Positions 49,713 through 60,046 of a stretch of 64,000 nt of DNA are shown here, piece after piece. The DNA is from Spirochaetota bacterium. Lineage in GTDB: Bacteria; Spirochaetota; UBA4802; UBA5550. How positions within the stretch are numbered: position 1 is the stretch's first letter; the number at the start of each line of letters is the position of its first letter. Made by a program: the position numbers and the translations under genes. The DNA is taken from positions 62,001 through 126,000 of the forward strand of contig JAGNKX010000012.1 of the NCBI GenBank assembly GCA_017999915.1. Reading direction: 5' to 3'. Under the pieces are notes generated by a model, which was not told where the DNA came from, searched no databases, and worked only from the letters and a program-made list of their open reading frames with translations.

Positions 49713-50882
49713 ATGAACATACACATAGATTACAGGAAGCGCCTGGCCCGCATCAGGGAGCTCATGGGAGAGGCGGGGATGGATCTTTTCATCGGCACCA
49801 GGACGGTAAGCCTGAGCTACGTGGCGGGAGCCTTCATTCCCTGGAGAAGCGCGGTGCTCATCAGCCGGGACGGCTACGAGGGGCTCATCACCCTGCTCCT
49901 GGATTCCGAGCGCCTGAGGAACGAATCCTGGATGCCCACCATCCAGCCCTACGCCCCCGTTGCGGGGATGGACCTGTGGGACGTTGTCGTGACTTTCGCG
50001 AAAAAGAACGGCTGGGACAAGGCGAAAATCGGCGTGGAGCTCGGCCATTCCCCGAGGGGGAACACCGGCTACCTTTTCGCCACCGAGTACGAGCAGTTGA
50101 AGGGCTCCCTGCCCGAGGCGACATTCGTGAACGCCCTGCATGTCATGGACCGGGCCTCGGTGGTGAAGGAGCCGGGGGAGATCAAGCTGCTCCGCCAGGC
50201 GGCCGCCATCGCCGACGCGGCCATGGAGCGGGTCAAGGAGTCGATCTATCCGGGCGCCACGGAGACGGAGATCGCCGGGATCGGAGAGATGGAGCTTCGG
50301 CGCCTGGGGAGCGAGTACCACTGGGCGGTCACCGGCTCCTCCGAGGTGGCGTCGGGCTACCGGGCCTGCTATGGCATGAACGGCACCACCCAGCCCACCG
50401 ACAAGGTGGTGCGGAAAGGGGAGAACATCATCGTGGACCTGCACCCCTACTACCATCTCTACACCTCGGACCTGGCGCATAACTTCATACTGGGCGACCC
50501 GAGCGAGGCGCAGCGAAAGCTCTCCGACGCCTACGTCCAGACCGCGCAGACCATTATCGATAATTTCAAGGCAGGGAACAGGATCGGGGACATACACGCC
50601 AGGGTGCTGGCAAAGGCCGGCGAGCTGGGTTACGGATCAAACGTGATCCCGTCCTTCGGCCACGGCCTGGGGGTGCTGGGTCACGAGTGGTACCCGGCCA
50701 TCCTGGCCAACGCCGAGTTCAGGGATGTGGTCCTGGAGGAGAACTCCGTGGAGGTGGCCTTCCTGGCCATGACGGTCCCCGGGGTATGCGGCATGCGGCT
50801 CGAGTACCCGGTACTGGTGACCGCCCACGGCGGTGAGCCGCTCTGCGCCACGCCGCTGGAACTCACCGTTCTGGAGTGCTGA
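49713..50882 (+). CDS. M24-family metallopeptidase (Xaa-Pro peptidase-like)
   Basis: The 389-residue protein has a creatinase/prolidase N-terminal domain (RKRLARIRELMGEAGMDLF) and an M24 pita-bread catalytic domain. Metal ligands are seen in IIVDLHPYYHLYTSDLAH (two Asp), FGHGLGVLGHE (His), and the later EENSVEVAF and MRLEYPVLVT (Glu). It would cleave Xaa-Pro peptides or a related substrate. AGGAGG upstream of the ATG is strong. It follows the chemoreceptor by 72 bp and may share its transcript. Confidence 0.88.
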   Translation: MNIHIDYRKRLARIRELMGEAGMDLFIGTRTVSLSYVAGAFIPWRSAVLISRDGYEGLITLLLDSERLRNESWMPTIQPYAPVAGMDLWDVVVTFAKKNGWDKAKIGVELGHSPRGNTGYLFATEYEQLKGSLPEATFVNALHVMDRASVVKEPGEIKLLRQAAAIADAAMERVKESIYPGATETEIAGIGEMELRRLGSEYHWAVTGSSEVASGYRACYGMNGTTQPTDKVVRKGENIIVDLHPYYHLYTSDLAHNFILGDPSEAQRKLSDAYVQTAQTIIDNFKAGNRIGDIHARVLAKAGELGYGSNVIPSFGHGLGVLGHEWYPAILANAEFRDVVLEENSVEVAFLAMTVPGVCGMRLEYPVLVTAHGGEPLCATPLELTVLEC

Positions 50883-50930
50883 GGGGATCCCGCCGTTCTC
50901 CCCGGAACGGCGCATCACCGCTGGAATATA

Positions 50931-51038
50931 TTATTGGAGCTTCTTCCGGTATCTTTCCCGAATGCAGGAAGGCAGGCCCTCACTGTCATCGGGCAGGGCG
51001 CTGATGAGCGCGATGTCGATCATTTCCACATGCTTCAT
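50931..51038 (-). pseudogene. Truncated copy of the ECF sigma gene 5' end
   Basis: A 35-codon ORF reads MKHVEMIDIALISALPDDSE and ends IRERYRKKLQ, closely matching the first 35 residues of the sigma factor at 47261-47809 (MKPVELIDMALISALTGD, WERYRKKLYY), then meets a stop. The upstream DNA (GTAATTAATA) is also shared. It is a leftover of a duplication; the rest of the gene is gone. Confidence 0.75.
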
Positions 51039-51482
51039 GTTCCCGGTAATTAATATGCTTTGCCCGGATGAATTTCAAAAAAATCAAGCCGGCAGGCATA
51101 CGATGGCATGATATTTTTTTCGTCCTTTTAATTAACTAAATGTTGATTTTTCCTTCGATGATTTTTTCGGTATGGCTCATATCTCTGCACGATTTATGCG
51201 ATAGACATTTCCGCATGGTTTGTTTTGATGAATTTCTTTGAATAAACATATCATTATCGATCGATTAGCATGATAAATTTTTTTTCGATTATATTAACAA
51301 AATATTGATCTGTCCCTCAATGGATTTATCATTATGATTTGCGTCGATCAATTATAAATACAACACGCCTGTTCAAGATAAAATAAAGACAATCTTTTTA
51401 TTGATTGTTGTCCAACCCATGAATACCTTTTAAGTAGAGGACAATATCCTCTGACTAAAAATTATTTTCAAGGAGATGTTCT
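51039..51482. other. AT-rich region upstream of the ATPase locus
   Basis: This 440-bp gap is strongly AT-rich, with repeated TTATCGAT- and GATTAT-like words around 51250-51300. It must hold the promoter(s) of the RsbRD-like gene and ATPase operon, but no consensus promoter is certain. No gene or terminator is seen. Confidence 0.4.
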
Positions 51483-52004
51483 ATGATACATCTGATTTCC
51501 GACAAGCTGGTGGACCTGGTGGAGAAGCACAGCAAGGAAATCATCAAGCGCTGGACTTCCCGCCTGCTGAGCGATCCGACGACATCATCGTTCTCGATGA
51601 AGAATATCGGTTTTGTCGAATCGAAAGCGCAGAGCCTCCTCGAACACCTGGGGAAGTGGGTAAGCTACGACACCTCTAAGGAAGATGTGGGCCGGAGATA
51701 CGCGGCGGAGGGCATCGAAATGTTCAAGATGAATGTCCCTCTCTGCGAGGTGATCCGGGCGATGTACACCCTCAGGAGGACGCTGTGGCTCTTTATCGAA
51801 AACGAGAGCGCCTATGATTCGGCGTTTCAACTGCAGCAGATGAGGGAAATGAGCGACAGGGTCATTCTCTTCTTTGACCGGGCCCAGTACTACCTTACGA
51901 GGGGCTACATGGAAGAGATGAACAGGAAGATGAAAGACCTGTGGCATCTCAAACCGGAAGATACCACCAAGATCTTCTACGAACAGTCATTCTATAATCA
52001 TTAG
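51483..52004 (+). CDS. RsbRD N-terminal-domain protein (helical sensor)
   Basis: The 173-residue all-helical protein matches the RsbRD N-terminal sensor domain: LVDLVEKHSKEIIKRWTSRLL near the start, YAAEGIEMFKMNVPLCEVIRAM in the middle and VILFFDRAQYYLTRGYMEEM at the end. In RsbR-type proteins this globin-like fold sits before a STAS domain; here it stands alone. AAGGAG before the ATG is a strong site. It precedes the ATPase operon by 174 bp in the same direction and may be co-transcribed, possibly sensing cell state; inference only. Confidence 0.75.
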   Translation: MIHLISDKLVDLVEKHSKEIIKRWTSRLLSDPTTSSFSMKNIGFVESKAQSLLEHLGKWVSYDTSKEDVGRRYAAEGIEMFKMNVPLCEVIRAMYTLRRTLWLFIENESAYDSAFQLQQMREMSDRVILFFDRAQYYLTRGYMEEMNRKMKDLWHLKPEDTTKIFYEQSFYNH

Positions 52005-52178
52005 AATGATCTGCAGCGCGGCGCCGGTTGCATCCGGATAACGGTTTGCCCGTGAAACGAGTGAGGGGGGATTTGTCGTTCGGATAAAAAAGCGGGAGAG
52101 AGACTGTGCCGGCGATGCGGGCCGGACGGTGATGATTATCGGGTGGAAGGGAGAGGCGGAGCGGTTGGCGGTAAGTCG

Positions 52179-52499
52179 ATGGCGGGAATTGTCATGAAAG
52201 ATGTTATGAACATGATCATTGACGTTGAAAAGGAGTGCGCGGACAGGATTGCCGCCGCACGGGAAGAGCATGACAGGGCCATGGCCGGGCTGTCAGAGCG
52301 GATTGAGGCTGAAATGAAAGAAGAGAAGAAGCGCGTCGCCGGTGAAAACGGCGAACGGCGCAAAGATGAGATAGAATCGGCTGAAAAGGGGATCAGGCGG
52401 GATCTTTCATCCATGAAAGAATCCCTGGGCGGGTTACATGAGAACGGAGAATTACGCGATGAGGTGCGGCAAAGGATCATTTCAATAATTTTTCAGTAA
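52179..52499 (+). CDS. A/V-type ATPase peripheral stalk subunit (G/H-like)
   Basis: A 106-residue helical, highly charged protein (IDVEKECADRIAAAREEHDR, ERRKDEIESAEKG) begins the operon. Its length, coiled-coil character and place ahead of subunit C fit the peripheral-stalk subunit that pairs with E. The start is uncertain (ATG 52179 or 52194); no strong ribosome site is seen. These subunits are poorly conserved, so the call rests on context. Confidence 0.65.
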   Translation: MAGIVMKDVMNMIIDVEKECADRIAAAREEHDRAMAGLSERIEAEMKEEKKRVAGENGERRKDEIESAEKGIRRDLSSMKESLGGLHENGELRDEVRQRIISIIFQ

Positions 52500-52517
52500 G
52501 TCCCAAGAGGTTACCAG

Positions 52518-53480
52518 ATGAACAACCTCGTTGACAGGGTCTATGTGCATGCGAAAATCCATGCACTGCACGGTTACTTGCTCTCGAGGGATGATTATCA
52601 GGAAATTGTGAGATCGGGAAAACTTCAAGCGGCATTCCCCGAGATTCCCGGCAAGATAGAACAAGCGAACATAATACAGGCAAAAGAAGCGATCTTTCGC
52701 CATCATATAGAGAAGTTTATCCTGCTCATCGGGCTCAATGCCCGCTACGGCGATTTTCTCAGGGCCTTCCTGCTCCTCTTCGAGCTGAGCAATATAAAGC
52801 AGGTTATGTTGAAGGCTTTCGGAAAGACCCGGCTGTTCCCGCAGTGGAATGACGTGAGCCCCTACAATATCATCGCTGCCGATTCCGGGAAAGAAGAGAT
52901 CGGACCGGGCGGATTGCGGGCCCTGTTCGCTGGAACGATTTTCGAGGGAGTGATGGATTTCGATGAGACGCCTTCCTATGAGGAGCTGGAGAGCGCCATA
53001 GACTTTCTCACCCTGAAAAACCTGATGCGGTTTTCGGACAGGCTGTTCCCGGCCGACGCGAAAGTGTTCAATGATATCATGATAAGAAAGGCCCTTTCCC
53101 TGAGGATCCTGTGGGAGAGGCGGTGTGGCCTTCAGGAGGGGTGGGTTTTCCCGCAATTCAACCTGATGGACATGTTCGACGGCCACGGCGTTACACGACA
53201 GGAAATCAATGCCGTGGAGAAGGACATCGGGAGGCATGTTGACGCGGAAGGCGCGATGGGCGGCACCGGCGATATTTCACGCCTCGAGCTGTCGTTGAAC
53301 CGTCTCTTCATGAAGTCGGTCAATGCCATATTCTCCAAGGATTTTCACAGCATTCGGCCGGTGGTGTCCTATGCGTGGTCGTTATACTATGAGATTATCA
53401 ACCTGTTCATGATCCTGGAGGGCTTTAATTTAAGGGTGAATCCCGATGTGATACTGCAGCGCCTGGTCTGGGGTGAGTAA
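52518..53480 (+). CDS. A/V-type ATPase subunit C (AC39/d-like)
   Basis: The 320-residue helical protein has the subunit C outline: VYVHAKIHALHGYLLSRDDY at the start, and paired repeats containing YEELESAIDFLTLKNLMRF and LFMKSVNAIFSKDFHSIRPV. Subunit C sits atop the membrane ring and links it to the central stalk. CCAAGAGG precedes the ATG. The gene joins directly to subunit I (stop 53480, start 53481). Confidence 0.82.
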   Translation: MNNLVDRVYVHAKIHALHGYLLSRDDYQEIVRSGKLQAAFPEIPGKIEQANIIQAKEAIFRHHIEKFILLIGLNARYGDFLRAFLLLFELSNIKQVMLKAFGKTRLFPQWNDVSPYNIIAADSGKEEIGPGGLRALFAGTIFEGVMDFDETPSYEELESAIDFLTLKNLMRFSDRLFPADAKVFNDIMIRKALSLRILWERRCGLQEGWVFPQFNLMDMFDGHGVTRQEINAVEKDIGRHVDAEGAMGGTGDISRLELSLNRLFMKSVNAIFSKDFHSIRPVVSYAWSLYYEIINLFMILEGFNLRVNPDVILQRLVWGE

Positions 53481-55451
53481 ATGAAAGCGCCCATCAGAAA
53501 AACAATAATCGGCTTTGACAGGAGAGATTCCGCCCGCCTGATCAATGAGCTCGGCGGTGAGGGGATAATTCATGTCGGCCGATGGGACGGCGAAAACGCC
53601 GGGGCAGTTTCGCCGCCCTATGCCGGTCTGGAGGAGTCCATAGATGCAATGCTGAGCGCGATTGAAAACATATGCGCGGAATTCAATGTCGCGCTGGCGT
53701 ATCAGCCGGGCGCCGGAACGGGCCCGGGAATCGCGCCGGTCATCTTCGACAGGGACATCGGGAGCGACCGGAACATGATCAGCGGCATCCGTGACGAGAT
53801 GGATGGAATTCGAGATCTCCGGCAGCGATACAAGGCCGATCATGAAGCTGCACAGCTGCTCGTTGATGCCGCGAATGATATAGACGCTATAATCGAGGAG
53901 CCTGGAAAGCTGCTGCGGATGTCATTGTGCTCCCATGTGTTCGGCACGGTGCAGGAGGAGATCGATAAATCGGGCAGGGAGCTCGATGAGGGGTATTATA
54001 TCCGCAGGGCCGGACGCCATGTCCTCGGATTGTCCATGGCCGGAGACATCGATGGGCTGACCGGACTATTAAAAAAGCATGGATTTGAAGATAAGGAGGA
54101 GATACTGGAGCGGTACGCCCGGAATCCGCAGGTCCTTGATGATTTGAAAGCGAGGTCGGAGCTCATGAGAAAAGAGCTGGGTGAAAAAGAGGAGAGCCTG
54201 GACCGGCGCGCGGAAGAGATAATCGGCACGCTGGCCGGTCTTCATGAAATATATGCCGGGCTCAAAATGTCAATGGAGGCGAAAAAAGCGTTTGCCCGGA
54301 CCGTGGACGCCGAATTCGTCAGCTGCTGGATCGACCTCGATGACCTCGAAAGGCTCCTGTCGCTCCTGGAGCGGGTATGCGGCACGCGATTCTTCCTCCA
54401 TGTGTTCACCCGGGAGGAGATGCGGGATGTCCATGGCGCCATACCGGTGCGATTGAGGAACCGCTGGTTTTTCAGGGCCTTTGAGATGATAGTCCGTAAC
54501 GCCGGTGTACCGGAAAGCGTCGAGCTGGATCCCACGCCTGTGGCGGCCATCGTATACCTGCTCATGTTCGGGGTCATGTTCGGCGATGTGGGCCAGGGAC
54601 TTGTGCTCTGCCTTGCCGGGCTCGTCATGAAGGCGGCGGCGAAAAGGAGGGATCTCAAGCCGTTTTTCCGCGACGGGGGGACCATCCTCGTTGCGGCGGG
54701 TATCGCGGCGGCGGTTTTCGGCGTGCTCTACGGCAGCGTATTCAGCAGCGAGCAGATCATCCCGGCGCTCTGGTTCCACCCGATGCGGCATATCATGGAC
54801 CTGTTTTTTGCGGCCATCATGATGGGCGCCCTCTTCATATCGATGGGACTGGTCATGAACATGGTCAATCTCTTCAGGGATGGCGACTATTTCGAGGCCG
54901 TCTTCGGCATACACGGCTTGCTGGGCTTCATCGTGTACACCGGTTCGCTGTTCCTGACGGTGAGATACGTGCGGTACGATATCAGGCCGGCTCTCCCGGA
55001 GATGATAGTCATTCTTGTCATTCCCGTCGGCCTTTTCCTGTTCAGGAACGTTCCGGCCCGCCTCTTCTTCGGGCGGGAGGCACTATTTCCCAACGGGGTC
55101 TTTGAATACGCGGTGGAATCCTTTGTCGAGCTCATGGAGATGTTCACCGGCTTCCTGGGGAATTCCATATCCTTCATACGGGCCGGCGCCTTCGCGCTGA
55201 GCCATGCCGGACTCAGCATCGCGGTCTACACCCTTGCGGCGATAGCCGGTCCGCTTTTTTCAATAGCATCGATAAGCATTATCGTCATCGGCAATATTTT
55301 TATCATTCTCCTCGAAGGGCTTGTGTGCGGAATTCAATCGATGCGGCTCGAGTATTATGAGTTCTTTGGCAAGTTCTTCAGGGGCAATGGCGTCGAGTTC
55401 AAACCGTTCTCGACGAAGAGAAAACAGGTTATTGCAAAGGGGGTCGCATGA
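53481..55451 (+). CDS. A/V-type ATPase subunit I
   Basis: The 656-residue protein has a soluble N-terminal half (about 1-345) with coiled-coil stretches (SELMRKELGEKEESLDRRAE) and a membrane half of about seven to eight spans. The family landmarks TPVAAIVYLLMFGVMFGDVGQG and GNSISFIRAGAFALSHAGL are present; the Arg in the latter span faces the ion-carrying Glu of the K ring. Subunit I is the stator half-channel. Its stop overlaps the start of subunit K. Confidence 0.93.
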   Translation: MKAPIRKTIIGFDRRDSARLINELGGEGIIHVGRWDGENAGAVSPPYAGLEESIDAMLSAIENICAEFNVALAYQPGAGTGPGIAPVIFDRDIGSDRNMISGIRDEMDGIRDLRQRYKADHEAAQLLVDAANDIDAIIEEPGKLLRMSLCSHVFGTVQEEIDKSGRELDEGYYIRRAGRHVLGLSMAGDIDGLTGLLKKHGFEDKEEILERYARNPQVLDDLKARSELMRKELGEKEESLDRRAEEIIGTLAGLHEIYAGLKMSMEAKKAFARTVDAEFVSCWIDLDDLERLLSLLERVCGTRFFLHVFTREEMRDVHGAIPVRLRNRWFFRAFEMIVRNAGVPESVELDPTPVAAIVYLLMFGVMFGDVGQGLVLCLAGLVMKAAAKRRDLKPFFRDGGTILVAAGIAAAVFGVLYGSVFSSEQIIPALWFHPMRHIMDLFFAAIMMGALFISMGLVMNMVNLFRDGDYFEAVFGIHGLLGFIVYTGSLFLTVRYVRYDIRPALPEMIVILVIPVGLFLFRNVPARLFFGREALFPNGVFEYAVESFVELMEMFTGFLGNSISFIRAGAFALSHAGLSIAVYTLAAIAGPLFSIASISIIVIGNIFIILLEGLVCGIQSMRLEYYEFFGKFFRGNGVEFKPFSTKRKQVIAKGVA

Positions 55452-55807
55452 TGGATTATAAACGATCGCTTGTATGGTTTTTAATCATGGGCGCCGCCGC
55501 GGCCGCCATGGCCCTTGCGCCGGGAGCCGCTCTCTGCGCCGAGGAGGCGGCCGAAGCCGCCAGGACTGTCGCGTCCGGGGTCATGACCGGGAGCAACAAG
55601 GCGGTCATGGCCATAGCCGCCATGGGAGCCGTGGGCCTTTCGTGCATTTCCAGCGGCTATGCCCTGGCGCGGATCGGCTCGGCTGCGCTGGGGGCCATGA
55701 GCGAGAAGCCCGAGATCGGGGGCCGCGCCCTGGTGTTTCTCGGCATGGCAGAAGGGATCGCCATATACGGGCTCATTATAGCGATCATGATGCTTAACAA
55801 GATCTAG
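55448..55807 (+). CDS. A/V-type ATPase subunit K (ring proteolipid) with signal-like leader
   Basis: The 119-residue protein has a leading hydrophobic segment (LVWFLIMGAAAAAMALAPG) ending near ALCAEE, which looks like a cleavable signal, then a two-span hairpin: AAMGAVGLSCISSGYALARIG and LVFLGMAEGIAIYGLIIAIM. The ion-binding Glu is in GMAEGIAIYG. A leader of this type is known in some archaeal and bacterial K subunits. ATG codons at 55448 and 55451 are both usable; the first overlaps the I stop. Na+ versus H+ cannot be settled here. Confidence 0.88.
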   Translation: MMDYKRSLVWFLIMGAAAAAMALAPGAALCAEEAAEAARTVASGVMTGSNKAVMAIAAMGAVGLSCISSGYALARIGSAALGAMSEKPEIGGRALVFLGMAEGIAIYGLIIAIMMLNKI

Positions 55808-55869
55808 GCGCGGCGCCGGGCCGTTGTACGTTTCTGCGGCGGGCGCCGGCGCGGGAGCGGTGTGAAGGC

Positions 55870-56175
55870 ATGGAAAAGATCGTTGTCATCGGCGACATCC
55901 ATACCGTTACGGCCTTCAGGCTGGGCGGCGTGGAGGGCGTGGTGTCTTCGCCGGGCGCGGTGAAGGAGGACATTGCCGCCGCGATCAACAGGCCCGACGC
56001 CGCCATCGTCCTGGTGACCCGGGAACTTGCGGACCATGCCGGCGACGCCATCGGTGACTGCAACCTGAACATGGTGAAGCCGGTCATCGTCGAGATCCCC
56101 GGCATCAATGATCAGCGCGGCTTCGGCAGGTCCATCATGAGCTATATCACCGAGGCCCTGGGCATATCCATTTAA
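55870..56175 (+). CDS. A/V-type ATPase subunit F
   Basis: The 101-residue protein is a small Rossmann-like domain: IVVIGDIHTVTAFRLGGVEG, AAIVLVTRELADHAGD and a C-terminal GFGRSIMSYITEALGI. It fits the central-stalk subunit F, which stimulates ATP turnover. It lies 62 bp after subunit K and 14 bp before subunit E, with no close overlap, so local ribosome sites are used. Confidence 0.85.
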   Translation: MEKIVVIGDIHTVTAFRLGGVEGVVSSPGAVKEDIAAAINRPDAAIVLVTRELADHAGDAIGDCNLNMVKPVIVEIPGINDQRGFGRSIMSYITEALGISI

Positions 56176-56189
56176 CGGGATGGCCGGTT

Positions 56190-56837
56190 ATGAATGAAGA
56201 AACGATCATCGCTGAATATGGAGACCCGTCCCGCCTCATGGCTTCGATACGGGAGAAGGCCGATCTCGCGATACGCGCCATCGAGGAACAGACCGGGAAG
56301 GAGATCGCGCAGGCGGAAAAGGATTATATCGATGAGATGAAAGCGTTCATTGATGCCCGGAAGCATGAAACGGATAAAGAGATCGAAAAGGCCATATACA
56401 TCATGAAAAACAGGGCGGCCATTGAACAGCGGAAGCTGCAGCTGAACGCGGTGGAGGATTTCATACGGGCCATGGTACCGGAAGCTGTGGAGGATTATAT
56501 AAAGAGCGATGCCGGGGGCTACCTGTCGTTTTTAAAGAAAATAATCGACGAAACACTCCCGGGTTTCCAGGGCGACGTTGTAGCGGTCCATTTGTGTCCC
56601 CGGGATGGCGCGCTTGAACATGAAATAAGGAATTTCATTATAGCTGACAACAGATGGAGCGGCTCTGTCTCCATTGTCATTGATGAGTCGATGGCGATGG
56701 GGGGGCTTGTCCTGGAAAACGCGAAGGAAGGTATCATATATAATTACTCCATTGAGAGATGCGTCAGCAGGAGTTATGATTCCATAAGGAAGGAAGTTAT
56801 GACCATCGTGCGGAAGCATATGCACCATGAGCAATAA
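56190..56837 (+). CDS. A/V-type ATPase subunit E
   Basis: The 215-residue protein has a long charged coiled coil in the first 110 residues (IRAIEEQTGKEIAQAEKDYID, MKNRAAIEQRKLQLNAVEDF) and a compact C-terminal domain with GGLVLENAKEGIIYNYSIE, the landmark of subunit E. With the G/H-like subunit it forms the outer stalk. It lies 15 bp ahead of subunit A. Confidence 0.88.
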   Translation: MNEETIIAEYGDPSRLMASIREKADLAIRAIEEQTGKEIAQAEKDYIDEMKAFIDARKHETDKEIEKAIYIMKNRAAIEQRKLQLNAVEDFIRAMVPEAVEDYIKSDAGGYLSFLKKIIDETLPGFQGDVVAVHLCPRDGALEHEIRNFIIADNRWSGSVSIVIDESMAMGGLVLENAKEGIIYNYSIERCVSRSYDSIRKEVMTIVRKHMHHEQ

Positions 56838-56852
56838 AAAGGATGGCGCAGT

Positions 56853-58658
56853 ATGGAAGCCATGATACGGGGAATCGTAATAAGCGTCAACGGCCCCATC
56901 GTCAAGGCGCGGGGACTGGAAGGGGTCGCCATGCTCGATATCGCCGAGGTGGGACCGGACAGGCTCATAGGCGAGGTGATCAAGCTTGACGGCGATATCG
57001 CCGTCATCCAGGTCTACGAAGACAATACCGGCCTGAAGCCCGGCGACGAGGTTCTTTCTTCCGGGAGGCCGCTGTCGGTTCTGCTCGGGCCGGGGCTCAT
57101 CTCCAATATATATGACGGTATCCAGCGCCCCCTGGTGGACATAGCCGATATTCTCGGGAGCTTCATTAAAAAGGGCGTCAAGGTGTCCCCCCTTGATGTG
57201 ACGAAGAAATGGCATTTCAAGCCCGCCATGCAGGCGGGGGGCCCGATAGAAGGGGGGACGGTCCTCGGCGAGATACAGGAAACGGAATCCGTTAAACATT
57301 ACATCATGGCGCCGCCGGGCGTGTCCGGCAGGCTCGAGTGGATTGCCGGCGAAGGATCGTACACCGTTGAAGATGATATTTACCGGGTTGCGGGAGGCGC
57401 CGCTTACGGCGGGAAGTTCTCTTCGTACTGGCCGGTGCGGAGGAAAAGGCCCTTCCGGAGCAGGAAGAAATCGGGCATCCCCCTCATCACCGGGCAGAGG
57501 ATCATAGACACCTTCTTCCCCATAGCGAAGGGGGGGACCGCCGTCATCCCCGGCGGGTTCGGCACCGGGAAAACGATGACCCAGCACGCCCTTGCCAAGT
57601 GGTGCGACGCGGACATCATCATCCACATCGGGTGCGGCGAGCGCGGCAACGAGATGACCGACGTCCTGAACGAGTTCCCGAAGCTGGTCGACCCGAGGAC
57701 CGGCAGGCCCCTGATGGAGCGGACGGTCATGATCGCCAACACCTCGAACATGCCGGTGCCGGCCCGCGAGGTGAGCATCTATACCGGCATCACCATCGCC
57801 GAATATTACCGGGACATGGGGTACCACGTGGCGGTCATGGCCGATTCAACGTCGCGGTGGGCCGAGGCGCTCCGGGAGCTGTCGAGCAGGCTGGGGGACA
57901 TGCCGGCGGAAGAGGGGTTCCCGTCCTACCTGGCCACGCGCCTGGCCGAGTTCTACGAGAGGGCCGGGTACGTCGAGACCCTCTCGGGCAGGGAGGGAAG
58001 CATCACCACCGTGGGCGCCGTGTCCCCGCCGGGGGGCGATTTTTCCGAGCCGGTGACGCAGCACACGACGCGCTTTGTGAGGTGCTTCTGGGCCCTTGAC
58101 AAGGTCCTGGCCGACGCCCGGCACTATCCCTCCATCAGCTGGATCGACAGCTACACGGAATACATAGAGGAGGTGCGGCCCTGGTGGAATGATCTTGACG
58201 CCTCCTGGCACGCGGTCAGGAACGAGGCCATGGACATACTCCTCGAGGACAACAGGCTCCAGCAGATAGTCAAGCTGGTCGGCCCGGACGCGCTTCCCCT
58301 GCCGGAACAGCTGACGCTCTTTTCAGCGGAGATGATAAAGAACGGCTTTCTGCAGCAGAACTCCTTCGATCCCAAGGACATGCACTGCAGCCCCATGAAG
58401 CAGCTGCAGCTCCTGAAGCTGTTCGTCGAATTTCATAACGAGGCGAAGAGGCTCCTGGGGGAAGGAATCGATCTGAAACGGATCATGTCCCTCGGTGCGG
58501 CTTCGGAGCTGATCAGGCTCAAATCGGAGATCGACAACGACGAAATCGACAGGATAGAGAGTTATCACCGTGAAATGATGTCCCAGTTCAACGCCCTGGG
58601 CGCCGGAGGAACTGTTAACAAGGAAGCCGCCTCCGCCAGGACGGGGGGTGGATCATGA
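56853..58658 (+). CDS. A/V-type ATPase catalytic subunit A
   Basis: The 601-residue catalytic subunit shows the P-loop [34 protein letters not shown] with the catalytic Glu, [26 protein letters not shown] and the non-homologous insert ([16 protein letters not shown]) typical of A subunits. It hydrolyses or makes ATP in an A3B3 head. The stop overlaps the start of subunit B by 4 bp. Confidence 0.96.
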   Translation: MEAMIRGIVISVNGPIVKARGLEGVAMLDIAEVGPDRLIGEVIKLDGDIAVIQVYEDNTGLKPGDEVLSSGRPLSVLLGPGLISNIYDGIQRPLVDIADILGSFIKKGVKVSPLDVTKKWHFKPAMQAGGPIEGGTVLGEIQETESVKHYIMAPPGVSGRLEWIAGEGSYTVEDDIYRVAGGAAYGGKFSSYWPVRRKRPFRSRKKSGIPLITGQRIIDTFFPIAKGGTAVIPGGFGTGKTMTQHALAKWCDADIIIHIGCGERGNEMTDVLNEFPKLVDPRTGRPLMERTVMIANTSNMPVPAREVSIYTGITIAEYYRDMGYHVAVMADSTSRWAEALRELSSRLGDMPAEEGFPSYLATRLAEFYERAGYVETLSGREGSITTVGAVSPPGGDFSEPVTQHTTRFVRCFWALDKVLADARHYPSISWIDSYTEYIEEVRPWWNDLDASWHAVRNEAMDILLEDNRLQQIVKLVGPDALPLPEQLTLFSAEMIKNGFLQQNSFDPKDMHCSPMKQLQLLKLFVEFHNEAKRLLGEGIDLKRIMSLGAASELIRLKSEIDNDEIDRIESYHREMMSQFNALGAGGTVNKEAASARTGGGS

Positions 58659-60046
58659 AAAGTGAAATAGAATATTCAAATCTTGCCGCGATCAGCGGTC
58701 CCCTGGTCGTCGTCAACCGGGTGCGGAACGTCGGCTTCGGCGAGCTCGTGGAGATACGCAACAGGAGCGGCCAGCTCAGGCTGGGGCAGGTGGTGGAGGT
58801 CGACGAGGAGCGCGCCATTGTCCAGGTCTATGAAGGGACCACGGGCCTATCCCTCGAGGGGATCAGGACCATGTTCCTGGGGAAATCCCTGGAGATGCCT
58901 GTGTCGCGCGACATGCTCGGACGGATCTTCGACGGCCTCGGCAGGCCCATCGACGGCGCGCCCCAGGTCACGTCGGACATCATGATGGACATCAACGGGC
59001 TCCCGATCAATCCCTATTCGCGGGAGTATCCCCGCGACTTCATCCAGACCGGCATATCCGCCATCGACGGCATGAACACCCTGATCCGCGGCCAGAAGCT
59101 CCCCATCTTCTCCGGGAGCGGCATGCCCCACAACATGATAGCGGCCCAGATAGCGCGCCAGGCGGCGATCCTCACGGCGGAGGAGGAGTTCACGGTCGTT
59201 TTCGCCGCCATGGGGGTCAAGTTCGACGTGGCTGATTTCTTCATCGACTCCTTCGAGAAGAGCGGGGCCCTTGACAACGCGGCGATCTTCCTCAGCCTTG
59301 CCGACGCCCCCTCCATCGAGCGCATCATCACGCCGCGCGCGGCCCTGACCCTGGCCGAGCACCTGGCCTTTACAGAGGGAATGCATGTCCTGGTGATCCT
59401 GACCGACATGAGCAACTACTGCGAGTCCCTCCGCGAGCTCTCGAGCTCCCGGGGCGAGATACCGTCCCGGAAAGGGTATCCCGGCTATCTCTACAGCGAC
59501 CTCGCCTCGATCTACGAGCGGGCCGGCCGCATCAAGGGAAAGCAGGGGTCCATCACGCAGATACCGATCCTGACCATGCCGAGCGATGACATATCCCATC
59601 CGATTCCGGACCTCACAGGCTACATAACAGAGGGCCAGATCGTGCTGGAGCGGGAGCTCTTCAATAAATCGATATATCCGCCCATCGCGGGGCTTCCCTC
59701 GCTATCGCGGCTGATGAAGGACGGCATCGGCGAGGGGAGGACGCGGAAGGACCACGCGGGCGTGGCGGCGCAGCTCTTCGCCTGCTATGCCCGGGTCAAG
59801 CGGATCAGGGCCCTGGCCTCCATCGTCGGCGAGGAGGAGCTCACGTCCCTTGACAAGGAATACCTCAGGTTCGGCAGAGTCTTCGAGATGGAGTTCCTGA
59901 GCCAGGGACCCGAGGAGAACAGGACCATCGGGACGACCCTTGATATCGGGTGGCGGGTGCTTTCCATTCTTCCGGCCGAGGAGCTGTACCGCATATCGCG
60001 CGAGGATATCCAGAAGTACTATATTCCGTCAGCGGGAGCCCAATGA
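58655..60046 (+). CDS. A/V-type ATPase regulatory subunit B
   Basis: The 463-residue protein has subunit B landmarks: [40 protein letters not shown] in place of a full P-loop, [20 protein letters not shown] and [20 protein letters not shown]. It binds nucleotide without hydrolysis. It overlaps subunit A (ATGA at 58655-58658) and subunit D (60043-60046). Confidence 0.96.
   Translation: MKSEIEYSNLAAISGPLVVVNRVRNVGFGELVEIRNRSGQLRLGQVVEVDEERAIVQVYEGTTGLSLEGIRTMFLGKSLEMPVSRDMLGRIFDGLGRPIDGAPQVTSDIMMDINGLPINPYSREYPRDFIQTGISAIDGMNTLIRGQKLPIFSGSGMPHNMIAAQIARQAAILTAEEEFTVVFAAMGVKFDVADFFIDSFEKSGALDNAAIFLSLADAPSIERIITPRAALTLAEHLAFTEGMHVLVILTDMSNYCESLRELSSSRGEIPSRKGYPGYLYSDLASIYERAGRIKGKQGSITQIPILTMPSDDISHPIPDLTGYITEGQIVLERELFNKSIYPPIAGLPSLSRLMKDGIGEGRTRKDHAGVAAQLFACYARVKRIRALASIVGEEELTSLDKEYLRFGRVFEMEFLSQGPEENRTIGTTLDIGWRVLSILPAEELYRISREDIQKYYIPSAGAQ

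Noticed and set aside
48804-50597. Minus-strand open frame of 597 codons
   Set aside because: Runs antisense across two well-supported genes (chemoreceptor and M24 peptidase), so it cannot be a single real gene.
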